Shown in pieces: positions 22,509 through 32,776 of a stretch of DNA of 64,000 nucleotides. Location of the stretch: the NCBI GenBank assembly GCA_001574975.1, contig KQ965789.1, positions 13,658-77,657 of the forward strand, written 5' to 3'. The first letter of the stretch is position 1. The number at the start of each line of letters is the position of its first letter. Position numbers and translations under genes: made by a program. The stretch comes from Gonapodya prolifera JEL478 (Eukaryota; Monoblepharomycota; Monoblepharidomycetes; Monoblepharidales; Gonapodyaceae). Below the pieces are notes generated by a model. The model was not told the DNA's origin. It saw nothing but the letters and a program-made list of their open reading frames with translations, and made no database searches.

Positions 22509-23121
22509 TCAGCAGCAGTGACTCGTGGGGTTGGAACCCGACTCGTGATGCCACGGTGACCACCTGGAAAGCTTTTCACCCCGCAGTTGCGCCTCTCGGT
22601 CAGTAGCGCTAACACTCCTTTTCTCCTCCTGAACGCGACCAACTCCAGCGACTTGTGCCTTTCGGACCAGGTTGATATTCTCTGGTGCAACGATGGTGTC
22701 GTCGGCGGCCAAGTTGAAAGGGAAGGGCAAGGCTGTGGCGTGGCGTGCGAGAAAAGAGGAGCCATGTGAGACACATGATCGGGACAACAACTGACAGGTA
22801 GGATAATGCGCAAGTTTAGAAGACTGCATCGCCTTTCAGTCGTGGTCCATCTTCAAGACGCGATGAACGCGATATGCATCCTGTTGCATTCGCCAATCCT
22901 CGCATCAAATTCCATTCTGATCTCCGGTGGCCAGTTGGATCTGGTGCATCAACCCCACGCAACCAACGCAACCCACCTTGACTACCTCCCAACAAAGCGA
23001 TGAGCACCGCAAGGACAACTATTTCATTTCGAATCCGGTGCGACGCGGCCAACGAGAAGGTCACATCGGCTCTCACAAACTTGCGAAGCGACGCCCACTC
23101 ACCAACAAGCGAGATCTTCAT
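22509..23121 (-). CDS. small secreted peptide-precursor family, copy 1
   Basis: Exon 1 (ATG at 23121) encodes MKISLV, then a phase-1 intron of about 75 bases. Exon 2 continues VVLAVLIALLGGSQG, completing a signal peptide, and ends at a second phase-1 donor (GTGGGT). The last exon lies in an open frame that ends at 22509; it contains NINLVRKAQVAGV, QEEKRS, a stretch of about 30 residues unique to this copy, and the family terminus SGSNPTSHCC-stop. Here the terminus follows HE instead of KR; the dibasic site lies about 30 residues earlier. The middle junctions are not resolved. No known domain. Inferred role: secreted precursor, possibly cut by a kexin-type protease. It is the most divergent copy. 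Confidence 0.55.
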
Positions 23122-25618
23122 ATGTATCGACGGTGGTGAGAGTGTACCTGTAGAGTGCTGGCTCGAAAGATGACGGCACAGAGACTCAGACGGTTTCGGG
23201 AGCAACACTTGTAGACAAAAGCGGCGGAGAAAACCGCAGCCACTTTCTAAAAGAAGGCGTGACGCACTTGAGCGATGCTTTCCCTTCTGCGGTCCTTATC
23301 GCGCGTGACCCACACATCTCCACACTAATCCACAACTCCGGAGAAAAGCTTTTTCACATGATCGCGGCACGATCCGGCTGGAATCGCGCTTGTTGCTGAT
23401 ATTTCCTGCATCTTACAGATAGAGTTCATTGGTACTGCGTCCTTTCCTGGTGTACCTGGGTGACAAAATTTTGCACAGACCAAAGACAGGACACGCGGCT
23501 CGGGCCGCGGGTACCCACACTGTACACCTCCCTTTTCTTTTTTGCAAATGAGGTGATTTTGGGGTGATGCGTTTGACAAGTTTGGAACAGAAGCTCAAGC
23601 GCAGTGTTGGGGGAGGAGTTTGTGAGTCCGGAAAGATCCGGCCTTAAACGCTTCATGTGTATGGAGATGCGTTAACCTGGTGGGGTGAAGAGTCGGGCAG
23701 TTAAGATAGTTGAGGCTTTGCCTTGAGCTCGCCCGTAGCGAGCGATATTTGTAATTCGTGCCTCCCCGTCGGAGGCTTGAATTAGAATTTGTAGAAAGGA
23801 TTTGATTATGTACCTGTATCTTAACTTGGCAATACACCTGTGACTACTGCCAAGATCTAAACTCTACGACTCAGGGGCCTCCGTGAAGGCCAATCCAGCC
23901 AGCCTGCGCTCCTCTGCGAGCGAGGCGGACCTTCAAGGTGTCGCTCTTCCACATCCCCGAAACGCACTTGCGGTTGCAGGGTATGATCACTGATCAGTGA
24001 CAGCGAGGTCTCAGATGTGCTTGCAGGGTGAGACAAGGTGACGAAGAGGAGCCACACGCAGAATTCCTTGTCCCCGAGGTCAACCACGGCTTGGGCACGT
24101 AAGATGTACACGAGCAGTATCTGCTCCGGCCAGAGGCTCCTGTCGCCGTCGTCCGTCCTCTGGAAGGGTCTTACCGGCAGCCATCTCACCCTCTCTGGGT
24201 CTTCTGACCCTCCGGCCCTGGTGTTTGGGAAGCTCACCTCACTTACAAATCTCACGGACGTCCACGTTGCTGGCCTTGGGCTTGTGAGTATCGGTAGGCC
24301 ATGCTTCTTTGCACAGCAAGCACAGAAGCAGCTCAATCCTTGCAGCAGCTTTGTGGAATGCGACCGTCTGCTTGACGGAAATGGGCTGTGCATGAAGGAG
24401 TCTGCTCTGAGGAACGTCAAAAGCCGTGTTGTAGACCTTCCACTCCAAGTGCTGCAACTGCTCCCCATTTTGGCTTCGGCGCCGCCCGCCGCGGTTGGTG
24501 GACTGTCTGCGCGCCACGACGGAATGCGGCTCGCTCTCCCTCGCGGCCGCATTGCGCCACGGTGGCCAACCTGTCCCAGAGTCACTGCCCTCTATGTCGC
24601 CATCTGGAGGCGCGCCCGAGTGGGAGGTCACGACGAACAACCTTCTGCTATTAATGGACGATGTCAAGGCGTCCTGGATCGCTTCAAGCGCGGTGCGGGC
24701 TCGCTGCGATCAGCTGACACCCACGTTCGCCATCCCTGAGCCGGCTCCTGGTCAGGGCTACCCCCCTTTCCGCTTTCTGGTTCCAGAAGGAGTCTATTAG
24801 AGTTGTTCAAGCTCCTTCGCGGCCATGAATCTGGCCGCCTCGGCCTGTGCTAAGCGGAGGAGATGCGGGCACATTCCAAAGCTGCGAATCCGGCCCCGGG
24901 ACGGCAGTAACGGAACCCCAGGATAAAATTCGCGTGGTTGATGTGAAATCGCCGGTCCTGGGGCCCGTTCGGAAGGGGAAGGCCGGGCAATGGACGTGGG
25001 CTACCCTTGGGTATCTTCGCGCGAGGGACATGAGCACCAGCACCAGGAAACGATCCCCGAACCTCCGTAGATCGTCCAATGGTTGACCGGCGGCCGAGGG
25101 AGCGTCGCCGGGGGCGGGAAAGGTCACCAAAATGGTGGCACAAAATATTATGGCAGCTTTGACACACACCCACAACCTAAAGCTTCGCACCTTCGTTCGA
25201 CCCTCGCTTCGTTCGTGTCTCCCTAGGGGCTCGCAGTAACATAGTGCAGTGGCAATTGTTCTTCGCAAAGACTTCAGGCCCCTTCGTGGCAAAAGGTCCC
25301 GGTGTAAAATAAAGGACGTCCCATACCCCTGCGTTTTTTTTTTCTGAAGCGTCCCGGGCCCACGGACATCCCCGCGCACCGAAGACGTTCCCTGGCAAAA
25401 AATGGAACCGGCACGCAAGTTGTTTCCACCGATTACACAAAATATTATTTTCAAGAGCAGGTCGTTCGCCCGGTACTATATATAGAAGTAAACGAGTTTC
25501 AAAACTGTCACCACGACAAACTATTTACAGAGACGACCATTTGAGTCAGTTAAAGTCCATTTTCAACCCCCCCCCCCCCCCCCCGCACTATTTTTTCAAA
25601 ATGACGATGCGTCGCGTC
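23122..25618. other. 2.5 kb without a supported gene
   Basis: Upstream side of copy 1 and downstream side of copy 2. Long open frames overlap on both strands at 23857-24740 and at 24807-25454 minus. They are GC-rich, have no recognisable domain and conflict with one another; the minus frame with AQAVVDLGDKEFCVWLLFVT is the most protein-like but lacks a consistent gene model. At 23725-23780 two adjacent short hairpins occur (arms GCTCG/CGAGC and GCCTCC/GGAGGC). A TATA-like TATATATA lies at 25479. Confidence 0.4.
25566..25584 (+). repeat. poly-C tract in 3' flank of copy 2
   Basis: A run of about 18 C lies about 35 bases beyond the stop codon of copy 2. A similar tract lies at the same place after copy 5 and a shorter one (five C) after copy 3. 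Confidence 0.85.
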
Positions 25619-26252
25619 TCAGTTGCAGCAGTGCGAGTGCTGGTTGGGATTGGACCGCTGCTCAAGCTCGACGTTGACACTGGCAGTGCTTCCGACGATG
25701 TCGCCCTCATCTGCGGAGACAACGAGGTTGGGACCGGACTGCTGGGCAAGCTCGATGTTGCCACCGGCAGTGCTTCCGACGACGTGGGATTTGCGAGCGA
25801 GGTCGACAACATCGCCCTCGTCTGCGGAGGTAACGAAGGGTACTGGTCGGGCTGGAATTGAGGAAGAGGGTTGGTGAGACAACCCGCCGTGCATGCCAAG
25901 AAAGCCGGAAAAACAAAAGAGATGGGGCAGTCGTTCTTGGTGGACATATCCGGAACATCAACGAGTGCATGTATCATGCACACTATGGAGCGTCCAGTGC
26001 ATCCCGGTACGACCACGCATTCCAGTTCATAGATCCCGGTGTCGAAAACTGTCTCTCCCATTCGCGAGTCCAGATGTGCGCCACCCAAACTCCCAACCAG
26101 TCCTAACAACTCACCATAAGCGAGACCCAGTATCATAAAGCAGATTGCGAGAATAACTGCGTCGAGAGAAGGTGTTCGTTGGTGAGTTGTTGCTCAGATC
26201 GAGTTCCGTCACGTCAACACAGCGGCAACTCACGAGCGAAGGAGACTTTCAT
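25619..26252 (-). CDS. small secreted peptide-precursor family, copy 2
   Basis: Exon 1 from ATG 26252 encodes MKVSFA; the phase-1 intron removes about 70 bases; exon 2 continues LILAICFMILGLAYG. The next exon plausibly begins VFDTGIYELECVVVPGCTG and has several cysteines. The C-terminal frame has ARKSHVVGSTAGGNIELAQQ, followed by an internal duplication: the pattern SADEGD-x-V...GSTA...N-x-EL-x-Q occurs twice. The end is EQR then SNPNQHSHCC followed by one extra Asn before the stop, the only copy not ending in CC. The site before the terminal peptide is QR, not KR. Together these suggest a functional but diverged member. Confidence 0.55.
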
Positions 26253-27324
26253 GAGGAGTAAGGGTGTACGTGAAACAATTGTACGGTCGGGAATGGGTTC
26301 AATTGATTGTGGTGCGGGAGTGTGTTCCAGACCAAGTCTCTTGCTCGAATGTGTACCAAGAGTGACAGGACGCTTGAATGTAAAGACGGAAATGCAATAA
26401 CGGTCCCGTGCCTGACGGGCCGATTTATGGCCCTTGGCAGGGGAGGCAAAGGGAGGCAAGGATTGGTAAGGGCTACTAGATACGAGTCAGGTGTCTCCCG
26501 ATTTTACCACAGGTACGAACAAGGACGGAATATCTAACAAACCGTGCAAAAACCGATTTCTCTTCAGTCGAGAAAATTAAAAAGATGATATTTAGCCGTG
26601 CACGGTGGCGTAGTGTAATGTTTAGATTCTTTGAAGTCCAATCTGTTCTGGTTTGGAACAATCTGATCTACGATCACTTGTTTATGCCTGACAGCAGACA
26701 ACACAAAGTGTAAACAATTCGAGTCATAAAGATGCTTGTTGAAGTTAAAGTACGATGGGCGTCCTGTTAATGCCCTGCTGAGACACCTGCCGAAACAAGT
26801 TCGAAGACCCGAGAGTTTGGCTGTTAGCATTCAGTATGTTTTTGCGTTCATATGCCATGCCCAACGCTGCAGTACTTGAACGCCTTGGAGTAGAGTTATA
26901 TACCGACCAGGCCAGGTCACAACGTTGTTGGTGACGTCAACCTTGTTCGAAAAACGCTGATGTATGGGCGGACTAAACGTTTTACATAAATATAGTTAGT
27001 TCATCAGGTTGTTCTGCTAAAAATGGAAGAAGTAACGCCATCACCGACGCCTTGTGCAGTGACAGACCCGCACAGATAAAAAAGGGTCGGTTGGACGACA
27101 ACCATTGACCACGAAACGCACATCAGAAACGGAATGGAGAGAGAGGTCAAGAAGAGGACATCAAGGACAAGGGGTCAAGAATTCAAGTTGATCATCTTAT
27201 TTTCAAAAGTTATCTCGCCCCGTCTGGAGACTTCAAAAAACGGCTGCAAATAGACTAATCCAATCCCCCAAAAAGCATCTTTCGTGTCGCTAAAGAGAGG
27301 TCCAGCAAACTTCCGCGCTTCAGC
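26253..27324. other. spacer between copies 2 and 3
   Basis: About 1.07 kb with the promoter side of copy 2 and the 3' side of copy 3. From about 26920 it resembles the 3' flank of copy 5 (29450-29870): both share a GACGTCAA-TTGGTTCGAA-like element, CAAGAATTCA, and TGC-ACAAATAGACTA before a C run. Confidence 0.45.
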
Positions 27325-27800
27325 TCAGCAGCAGTGGGTTTTGGGGTTTGAACCGGACCTCTTCTCCTCCTGGATGGTGGCGGCCTCGCGTGGGACAAAA
27401 GACTTGCGAACAAGGCTGGTGTCTTCGCCTATAAGCGGGAGCGGTGAGGCTGTGGAAGACGATTCAAGGTGTGGTCAGATAGTATCAATGCAGCCGACTT
27501 GCGGAACGTAAATCGCAAGGATATTCAGACCGAGTAACACGCCCTGCGTTGCAGATTCATGGATTTACGCATACTCGACCAGCGAATGCCATTCAGCATC
27601 AACGAGTAATCGTGAATTGTCCCACCCAACGGATGATTCCACTGACCGTTTGAAAGACCGAGGAGCATAAAGCAGATAGCGAGAAGGACTGCGAGCGAGG
27701 AGGGTCGGAGTGGACAAGTAAGCATTTTACGCCACAGAGCACGCAGTTCCAAGAGAACTCGGAACTCCAAGTGGCACTCACAAGCAAAGGAGACCTTCAT
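27325..27800 (-). CDS. small secreted peptide-precursor family, copy 3
   Basis: Exon 1 from ATG 27800 encodes MKVSFA; a phase-1 intron (donor GTGAGT, acceptor CTCGCAG) is followed by FLLAICFMLLGLSNG, a textbook signal peptide. The last exon reads STASPLPLIGEDTSLVRK, then SFVPREAATIQEEKR and the terminal SGSNPKTHCC-stop at 27325. The dibasic KR directly before the decapeptide is a kexin-type site. Compared with copy 5, the segment between signal peptide and last exon seems shortened and I could not place the second acceptor with confidence. The DNA around it (3' flank and upstream block) is shared with copy 5, so these two arose by a recent duplication. Confidence 0.6.
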
Positions 27801-28330
27801 GTTGGCAATAGTACTCGATGTACGTAAAGATGTACGGACTTGATAGACGGTACCGAATTCGGTGCGGGTGATGCTCCTGCTGACCCTGAAGTTGATATAT
27901 GGCCGCCAGGCGAAGATGAAGGATCTTGCACGGCGGACTCTCTATGATTCCGAGCCCTTACGGCCCGACTGCTTGTCCGGGTCTGGCGAGGAGCCGGCAT
28001 TGAGCACTCTGCCAGGACGGAAGAATAACAGCAGATAGGTGCAGTCACTAGGAAGTCATGGTGAGTCAGGGAATGTCTCTCCGAGGCTTTGCTAACGGGG
28101 CACAACAAAGGTGGAGACTGTTGGTACCGGTATTGAGTCCTTGTGTACCTTGGGGACAGGATTATTGTCTCCCCGCGCATTTTGTGCCACGTCGGGTCGT
28201 TAACGAACCCACCGGGACAAGAGTGCGTGACTCCGCCAACGTCTCTACCAAAATCTTGCCACATTCACTGATCCACGAGCTTGTTGGGGTACTGACACAG
28301 CTAAAGAAGAGGTTGAAGTTTGCGATACAC
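27801..28330 (-). promoter_or_regulatory. shared upstream block of copy 3
   Basis: Upstream DNA conserved between copies. TTGAGTCCTTGTGTACC (28133) and GTTAACGAACCC (about 28199) recur upstream of copy 5, and CCGAGCCCTTACGGCCCG (27950) recurs upstream of copy 4 (29294). Conservation at nucleotide level with frames that differ suggests promoter or 5' UTR rather than coding sequence. Confidence 0.5.
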
Positions 28331-28686
28331 ATGAGTCAACAAATTGTTGGTCGAAGAAACAGCAAGAGATCGTTTGTTATTACGCAACAGTATTCTATGC
28401 GGTCTAAAACTGTATTCACGTAGAAAAGTAGCACTTCAAAACGTTTTCTTTGTCCGTTCGAGTGCCGCGTTGAAAAATAGAAATATATTGGAGCGAACGT
28501 ATCGTCTGTTTGGCGACATCAAGGTGCAGCCAAGAGAACAAGCGATGCCCACCGATTTGGAACAGGTAAAGCAAGCTGGTCATATTGTCAAAAGTTATAC
28601 CGCGCTACTAACGGATACAAACATTACACTACTCCAACGCCCGGCCCCTGCTAAATCTCGTCTTTAGGATCTCCGTTTTCAGCTTC

Positions 28687-29152
28687 TCAGCAGCAGTGGG
28701 TCCATCCGTTCCCGCCGGACCTCTTTTCCTCCTGCTCACGAGGGAAGAGGGTCCTTCCGCTCGAACCTGACCTCTTGTCCTCGGAAACTACTGGGAGTGG
28801 GGACGCTGTGAAGAATCGAGATGGGGTCTGATCGACAAAGTAGAAGTACGGTAGAACGTAAGACCGAAGTACTCAAGCAGTGGATATCACTCTGCGTCCA
28901 CGACGAATGCCGGAGCCAGGACCACCCACCCGGAGTTGGACGATTCGGCCACAACGCAAGTCGACATCCACGAGATCCAACCCTTGACGTGAATCTCAGA
29001 GCTCACCGCTTACAAGACCGAGAAGCACTACGAGTCCGATCACGAGAAGCACTGCGAGAGAAGAGGTGGGAGCCATGTGAGCATTTCGCGCAGATCCGAC
29101 ACGCAATCAGAGGGAACACTGGCCGGTACTCACAAGCAAACGAGACTTTCAT
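28687..29152 (-). CDS. small secreted peptide-precursor family, copy 4
   Basis: Exon 1 from ATG 29152 encodes MKVSFA; after a phase-1 intron, exon 2 gives LLLVIGLVVLLGLVSG, ending in a GTGAGC donor. The last exon (after TTCACAG) reads SPLPVVSEDKR, SGSSGRTLFPREQEEKR and the terminal SGGNGWTHCC-stop. This copy alone has two dibasic sites in the last exon, so two peptides could be released, of 17 residues (including the trailing KR site) and 10 residues. The family terminus and the split signal peptide are intact. The central exon is not resolved. Confidence 0.6.
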
Positions 29153-29400
29153 GTTGGTGATCGAGAAGATTACGTAACGAAGTACGGTCTCGATAGAAGG
29201 TAACGAGTTCGGGGTGGAAGGTGTTCCTGACCCTAAAGTAGATATCATCGGGACGAGATGAGGTACACCCTCAGAGACGGAATCTTTGTGGTTCCGAGCC
29301 CTTACGGCCCGGTTGATCGACTCGGTGTTTCGGTGTTTGCCGAGGACCCAGCAAAAGTTTGCGGTGCGGCTGCACCATGCCTGCAGGAATGAGAGCAATC
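29153..29400 (-). promoter_or_regulatory. shared upstream block of copy 4
   Basis: Holds the CCGAGCCCTTACGGCCCG element (29294-29311) also found upstream of copy 3, and GTTCCTGACCCTAAAGTAGA, which recurs with few changes upstream of copies 3 and 5. Confidence 0.5.
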
Positions 29401-29877
29401 ATGGATCTCACAGCGAGGAGAAACGTCTTTCCGATGTCTTCCGATGGCCCACCGTACTAACATAGGGTCCTGGCGACGTCAAGTTGGTTCGAAGCCAGTA
29501 GAACAGATAAACGGACTCTACGACGGTTTAACAGTGATGCAAGTAGCAGAAACCTGTCTACTCCCGATCTCTTTTGTGAGTCGGTTGTCGTTGTCGCCAT
29601 GACCTTCACTTTGTACCCTCTCTTTAATGAACACACCTTACATGCCGAAAAGTGGAGAATTAAGTATAGGCAAAAAGGAATCACTCCGAGAGAATAAACA
29701 AAACGCGCAGATTAAGAGGAAGCCAAGAATTCATGCCCATCATATTCTCAAAAGTAATCGCGCCCCACTAAAGATCAACAACTGCTACAAATAGACTACT
29801 GCAAACCCCCCCCCCCCCCCCCCCCCCCCACACCCCATCCAGTTGACCTCTTATTTCGTAACTCCACATTCGACTTC
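29401..29877. other. 3' flank of copy 5 with poly-C tract
   Basis: Spacer resembling the 3' flank of copy 3. A run of about 24 C lies at 29806-29829, some 50 bases past the stop of copy 5. No gene seen. Confidence 0.5.
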
Positions 29878-30374
29878 TCAGCAGCAGTGCGTCCCACTGT
29901 TCGGACCGGACCTCTTCTCCTCCAGCACTGTGACGGCCTCACGGGGGACAAAAGACTTGCGAACGTTCTCGCCGACAAGTGGGAGTGGTGATGCTGTGGA
30001 ACGGAGATCGAGATGATCAATGCAGTCGAGTTGTGAAATCGCAAAGATTGGCAGACTGAGCGATAAGTCCAGCGTTGCAAGCAAAGTCCGAGTCTACACA
30101 TTCGCGAGCGATGAGGTCTGTTCTGCATCACGACGCTACATCCTGAACACCATGCATCCCGCAAATCTTTCATCCGCGAGTCGAATCGACGTCCCCGAGA
30201 TGCAACGCCTCCACACCAATCTTCGCGACTCACCGTTTGCCAGACCGAGGAGCATGAAGCAAATCGCGAGAAGGACTGCGAGCAAAGCGGTCGGAGTCAT
30301 GTGAGCATTTTGCACTGCAGATCACACAGTCCGATGAAATTCAAGTAGCACTCACAAGAAAAGGAGGCCTTCAT
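29878..30374 (-). CDS. small secreted peptide-precursor family, copy 5
   Basis: Best-preserved copy. Exon 1 (ATG 30374) encodes MKASFS, phase-1 intron, exon 2 FLLAICFMLLGLANG, then donor GTGAGT. With acceptor GATGAAAG, exon 3 reads DLRDAWCSGCSVVMQNRPHR and SRMCRLGLCLQRW, a Cys-rich segment. The last exon, after TTCCACAG, reads SPLPLVGENVRKSFVPREAV, TVLEEKR and the decapeptide SGPNSGTHCC-stop. A dibasic KR precedes the decapeptide. The inferred product is a precursor of roughly 100-110 residues: signal peptide, Cys-containing middle, pro-segment and terminal peptide. It is flanked by upstream and downstream blocks shared with copy 3. Confidence 0.65.
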
Positions 30375-30850
30375 GTTGTCGATAGAAATAGATGCACGCG
30401 AAGAAGCCCGGTCTCGATAGAAGGTGACGAGTTCGGCGTGGGAGATGTTCCTGATCCTTAAGTAGAGATGTTGGGACACCGGGACGAGATGAAGTACATC
30501 GAAGACGGAATATTTATGTTTCCGCGGGTTTGCGGCACGGTTGAATGGCGGTGTCTGTTGAGGAGCCGGCAACGTGTGCGATGTCTTGGCGGCGAAGTGA
30601 GAAGAGACAGGTAATGTCCCTGGACCCCGCAGAGGGGGGCAACGTCTTTGCAATGTGTTCCGCCGGCCAAGATAAAAGTATGAGTCCGTAGTATGGGTAT
30701 CGAGTCCTTGTGTACCTGGGGGAGAGGAATCTTGTGTCCCGCATTTGTGCCAAGTCGGGCTGTTAACGAACCCCAGACATGAATGGGTTACGCCACCGCC
30801 ACCTTCACCTACCTCTTGCCGCATTCACTGATGCACGATGTTGTCGTAAT
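30375..30850 (-). promoter_or_regulatory. shared upstream block of copy 5
   Basis: TCGAGTCCTTGTGTACC (30700) and GTTAACGAACCCC (about 30762) match the block upstream of copy 3 in the same order and spacing. GTTCCTGATCCTTAAGTAGA matches the element upstream of copy 4. Confidence 0.5.
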
Positions 30851-31704
30851 ATTGACGGAAACTGAAGACGGGAGCGATGTTGAGGATGGTTATGAGTCAT
30901 TAGACAAACAAACAACCAGTCATCACTTGTTGACATGAGGACGAAATCGCGGTGGTCTTTTACGATGTGTCATATGTGATAAAAAAAAATCGTATCCAGT
31001 CTCGAATTCCGATAACGGTCACTCCCCTGCATAACAATAAGCCCTTTATATTGGCTTTGCGGGACCTCCGCACCTTCTGGCATTACGCCTCTTCGAGTGC
31101 CACGAAAAAAGTAAAGGAGATTCTCCACCAGTCGTAGAAGCTGGGAAATATGGGATGGCGAGGAGTTCTCAACGATGATGACGAATGGCATGTGCAGGCG
31201 TCACTCTCGGAAAAAGCCGATCGTTCTGTAAATATTCAGACGGGATAAACCATCATTGTTTCGCAAATGAAAAAAAAAAAAAAAAAACAAGGCGTCCAGA
31301 GTGCTAGCATCATTCACGCTCTCTGCTTATGACGACTGCCCATAAAGGACCACAGTGGAGTACTGCGAATTACCCCTGCGAGGTCTTGAACAAGTCGTCA
31401 CGCCAGAGGTAACGATTGACCGTTTTCTCCTCCGGTGGAGGTTTTGCTCACTTTCCATCACGGGCGCGCAAAACATTGTGACGTCAGTTCTAGGCGATGT
31501 CGTGGGGCTACACCAGGAGTATCGAGCGATACCTGGAGACCACGTTGTCAGTAAGCACTGCACGTTATGTGACTAAAATATTTTCCCTCGAACGTAAACT
31601 GCTAAGCAAAATCATATTCTCCCGTTCAGTCCTTCCCCAAACCAATCAGACGTAAAGCTGCAAAGTAATTCATAAAATTCTGTACACTATGTACCCCGAT
31701 TCGT
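30851..31704. other. spacer between copies 5 and 6
   Basis: About 850 bases. A poly-A run of about 19 lies near 31268. Short open frames on both strands at 31327-31576 have no recognisable motif. Confidence 0.45.
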
Positions 31705-32125
31705 TCAGCAACAGTGGGTTCCTCCGTTTGCGGTGGACCTTTTCTCATGCATTTCAATGGAGCTTCCAACCACAGCGACCTTGCGAGCGAGACTACCACT
31801 TGATGCAACGTCTTCGAGATCCGAGACGAATAGGGAAATAGGAGAGGCTAGTGTGCTATGAAGGTCGTTCGTGAGTCCACATAGGCAGTGTCGTGTCGGT
31901 GTGATAACCAATCCTGGCGCACTTCCGCGATTCATCTCCCAAGGACAGACGGTGCACGTCACGGAACTCACCTTTCCCAAAAGTTAAAAACGCGAAACAA
32001 ACTGCGAGAAGCATTGAGTGGAGACGTCCAGACCAGCAGTCAGTACTGTACTGTTGCGCCCAGATTGTGTCCTCAGAGACGACACCCGACACCTAACAAG
32101 CACTCACAAGCAAACGAAACTTCAT
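31705..32125 (-). CDS. small secreted peptide-precursor family, copy 6
   Basis: The last exon has SLARKVAVVGSSIEMHEKR and the terminal STANGGTHCC-stop at 31705, with Cys codons TGT TGC where the other copies use TGC TGC. Exon 2 in the family frame reads FCFAFLTFGK. Exon 1 (ATG 32125) is one base shorter than in the other copies, so MKF is read instead of MKVSFA and the standard splice would be out of frame. This copy is therefore either a recent pseudogene, a sequencing error, or uses another start. The conserved C-terminus argues that selection acted until recently. Confidence 0.5.
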
Positions 32126-32776
32126 ATCACTCGATGAGATGGCTTTGACGCAAAGACTTGGGTGCAACAACGGTGATGGGACGCGATGTAAGAAGCCGTC
32201 GGAGCTTGGTAGTTGCGGACCACGATTGGGAGACGACGCACCGGGACAGGCTATCGTAGTCAAAGACGGAAGTGTAGTGATACCGTGACCGGCAGGAGGC
32301 GCTGGCGAGGATCCTGTGCCGACATTGCATCATGAGCTGGGGCCGCAGAGAGCAACGTTCGAGTGACGCGATTACACCGAGACGGACAAGAACAGACCGC
32401 CACCATTGACGTGCGGAGCGTGATTGGTACAGAGTCCGTTGATACCGACCCCTTGTGTCTTGATGACGTTCCGGTATCCTTTGGTGTAGGATTCGGTTAC
32501 ACTTGAAGCCTTTGTATTTGTACGCGCAAAAAGAAATCGGAAGATGCATAGTAACGCAAAACTTGTCGCGCGATCAACGGAATTTTAGCTGGCTGACATC
32601 ATTATACTTGGTGGAGTGAAGATCCCAATGACGCAATCATTTTTGCATACGATTCATCAGACACTACTGCAACTTCCAATTTCCAAAACGCTTCTTCAAT
32701 TTTGCCATACGTTTTTCCCCATTATTTATGTGACTGGAGAACTATTGCGAATCAGAGACTTCCTGCTTTCACTCTT
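32126..32776. other. spacer after the peptide array
   Basis: About 650 bases with the upstream side of copy 6. One open frame of 140 codons (minus, 32127-32549) has no recognisable feature. Confidence 0.4.

Noticed and set aside
23857-24740. Long overlapping open frames on both strands as genes
   Set aside because: GC-rich DNA favours such frames; no motif or consistent splice model on either strand.
22509-32125. Peptide array as LTR or other transposon repeats
   Set aside because: The copies have no terminal repeats, no polymerase or integrase, and conserve a coding pattern with split signal peptide and a fixed C-terminus.
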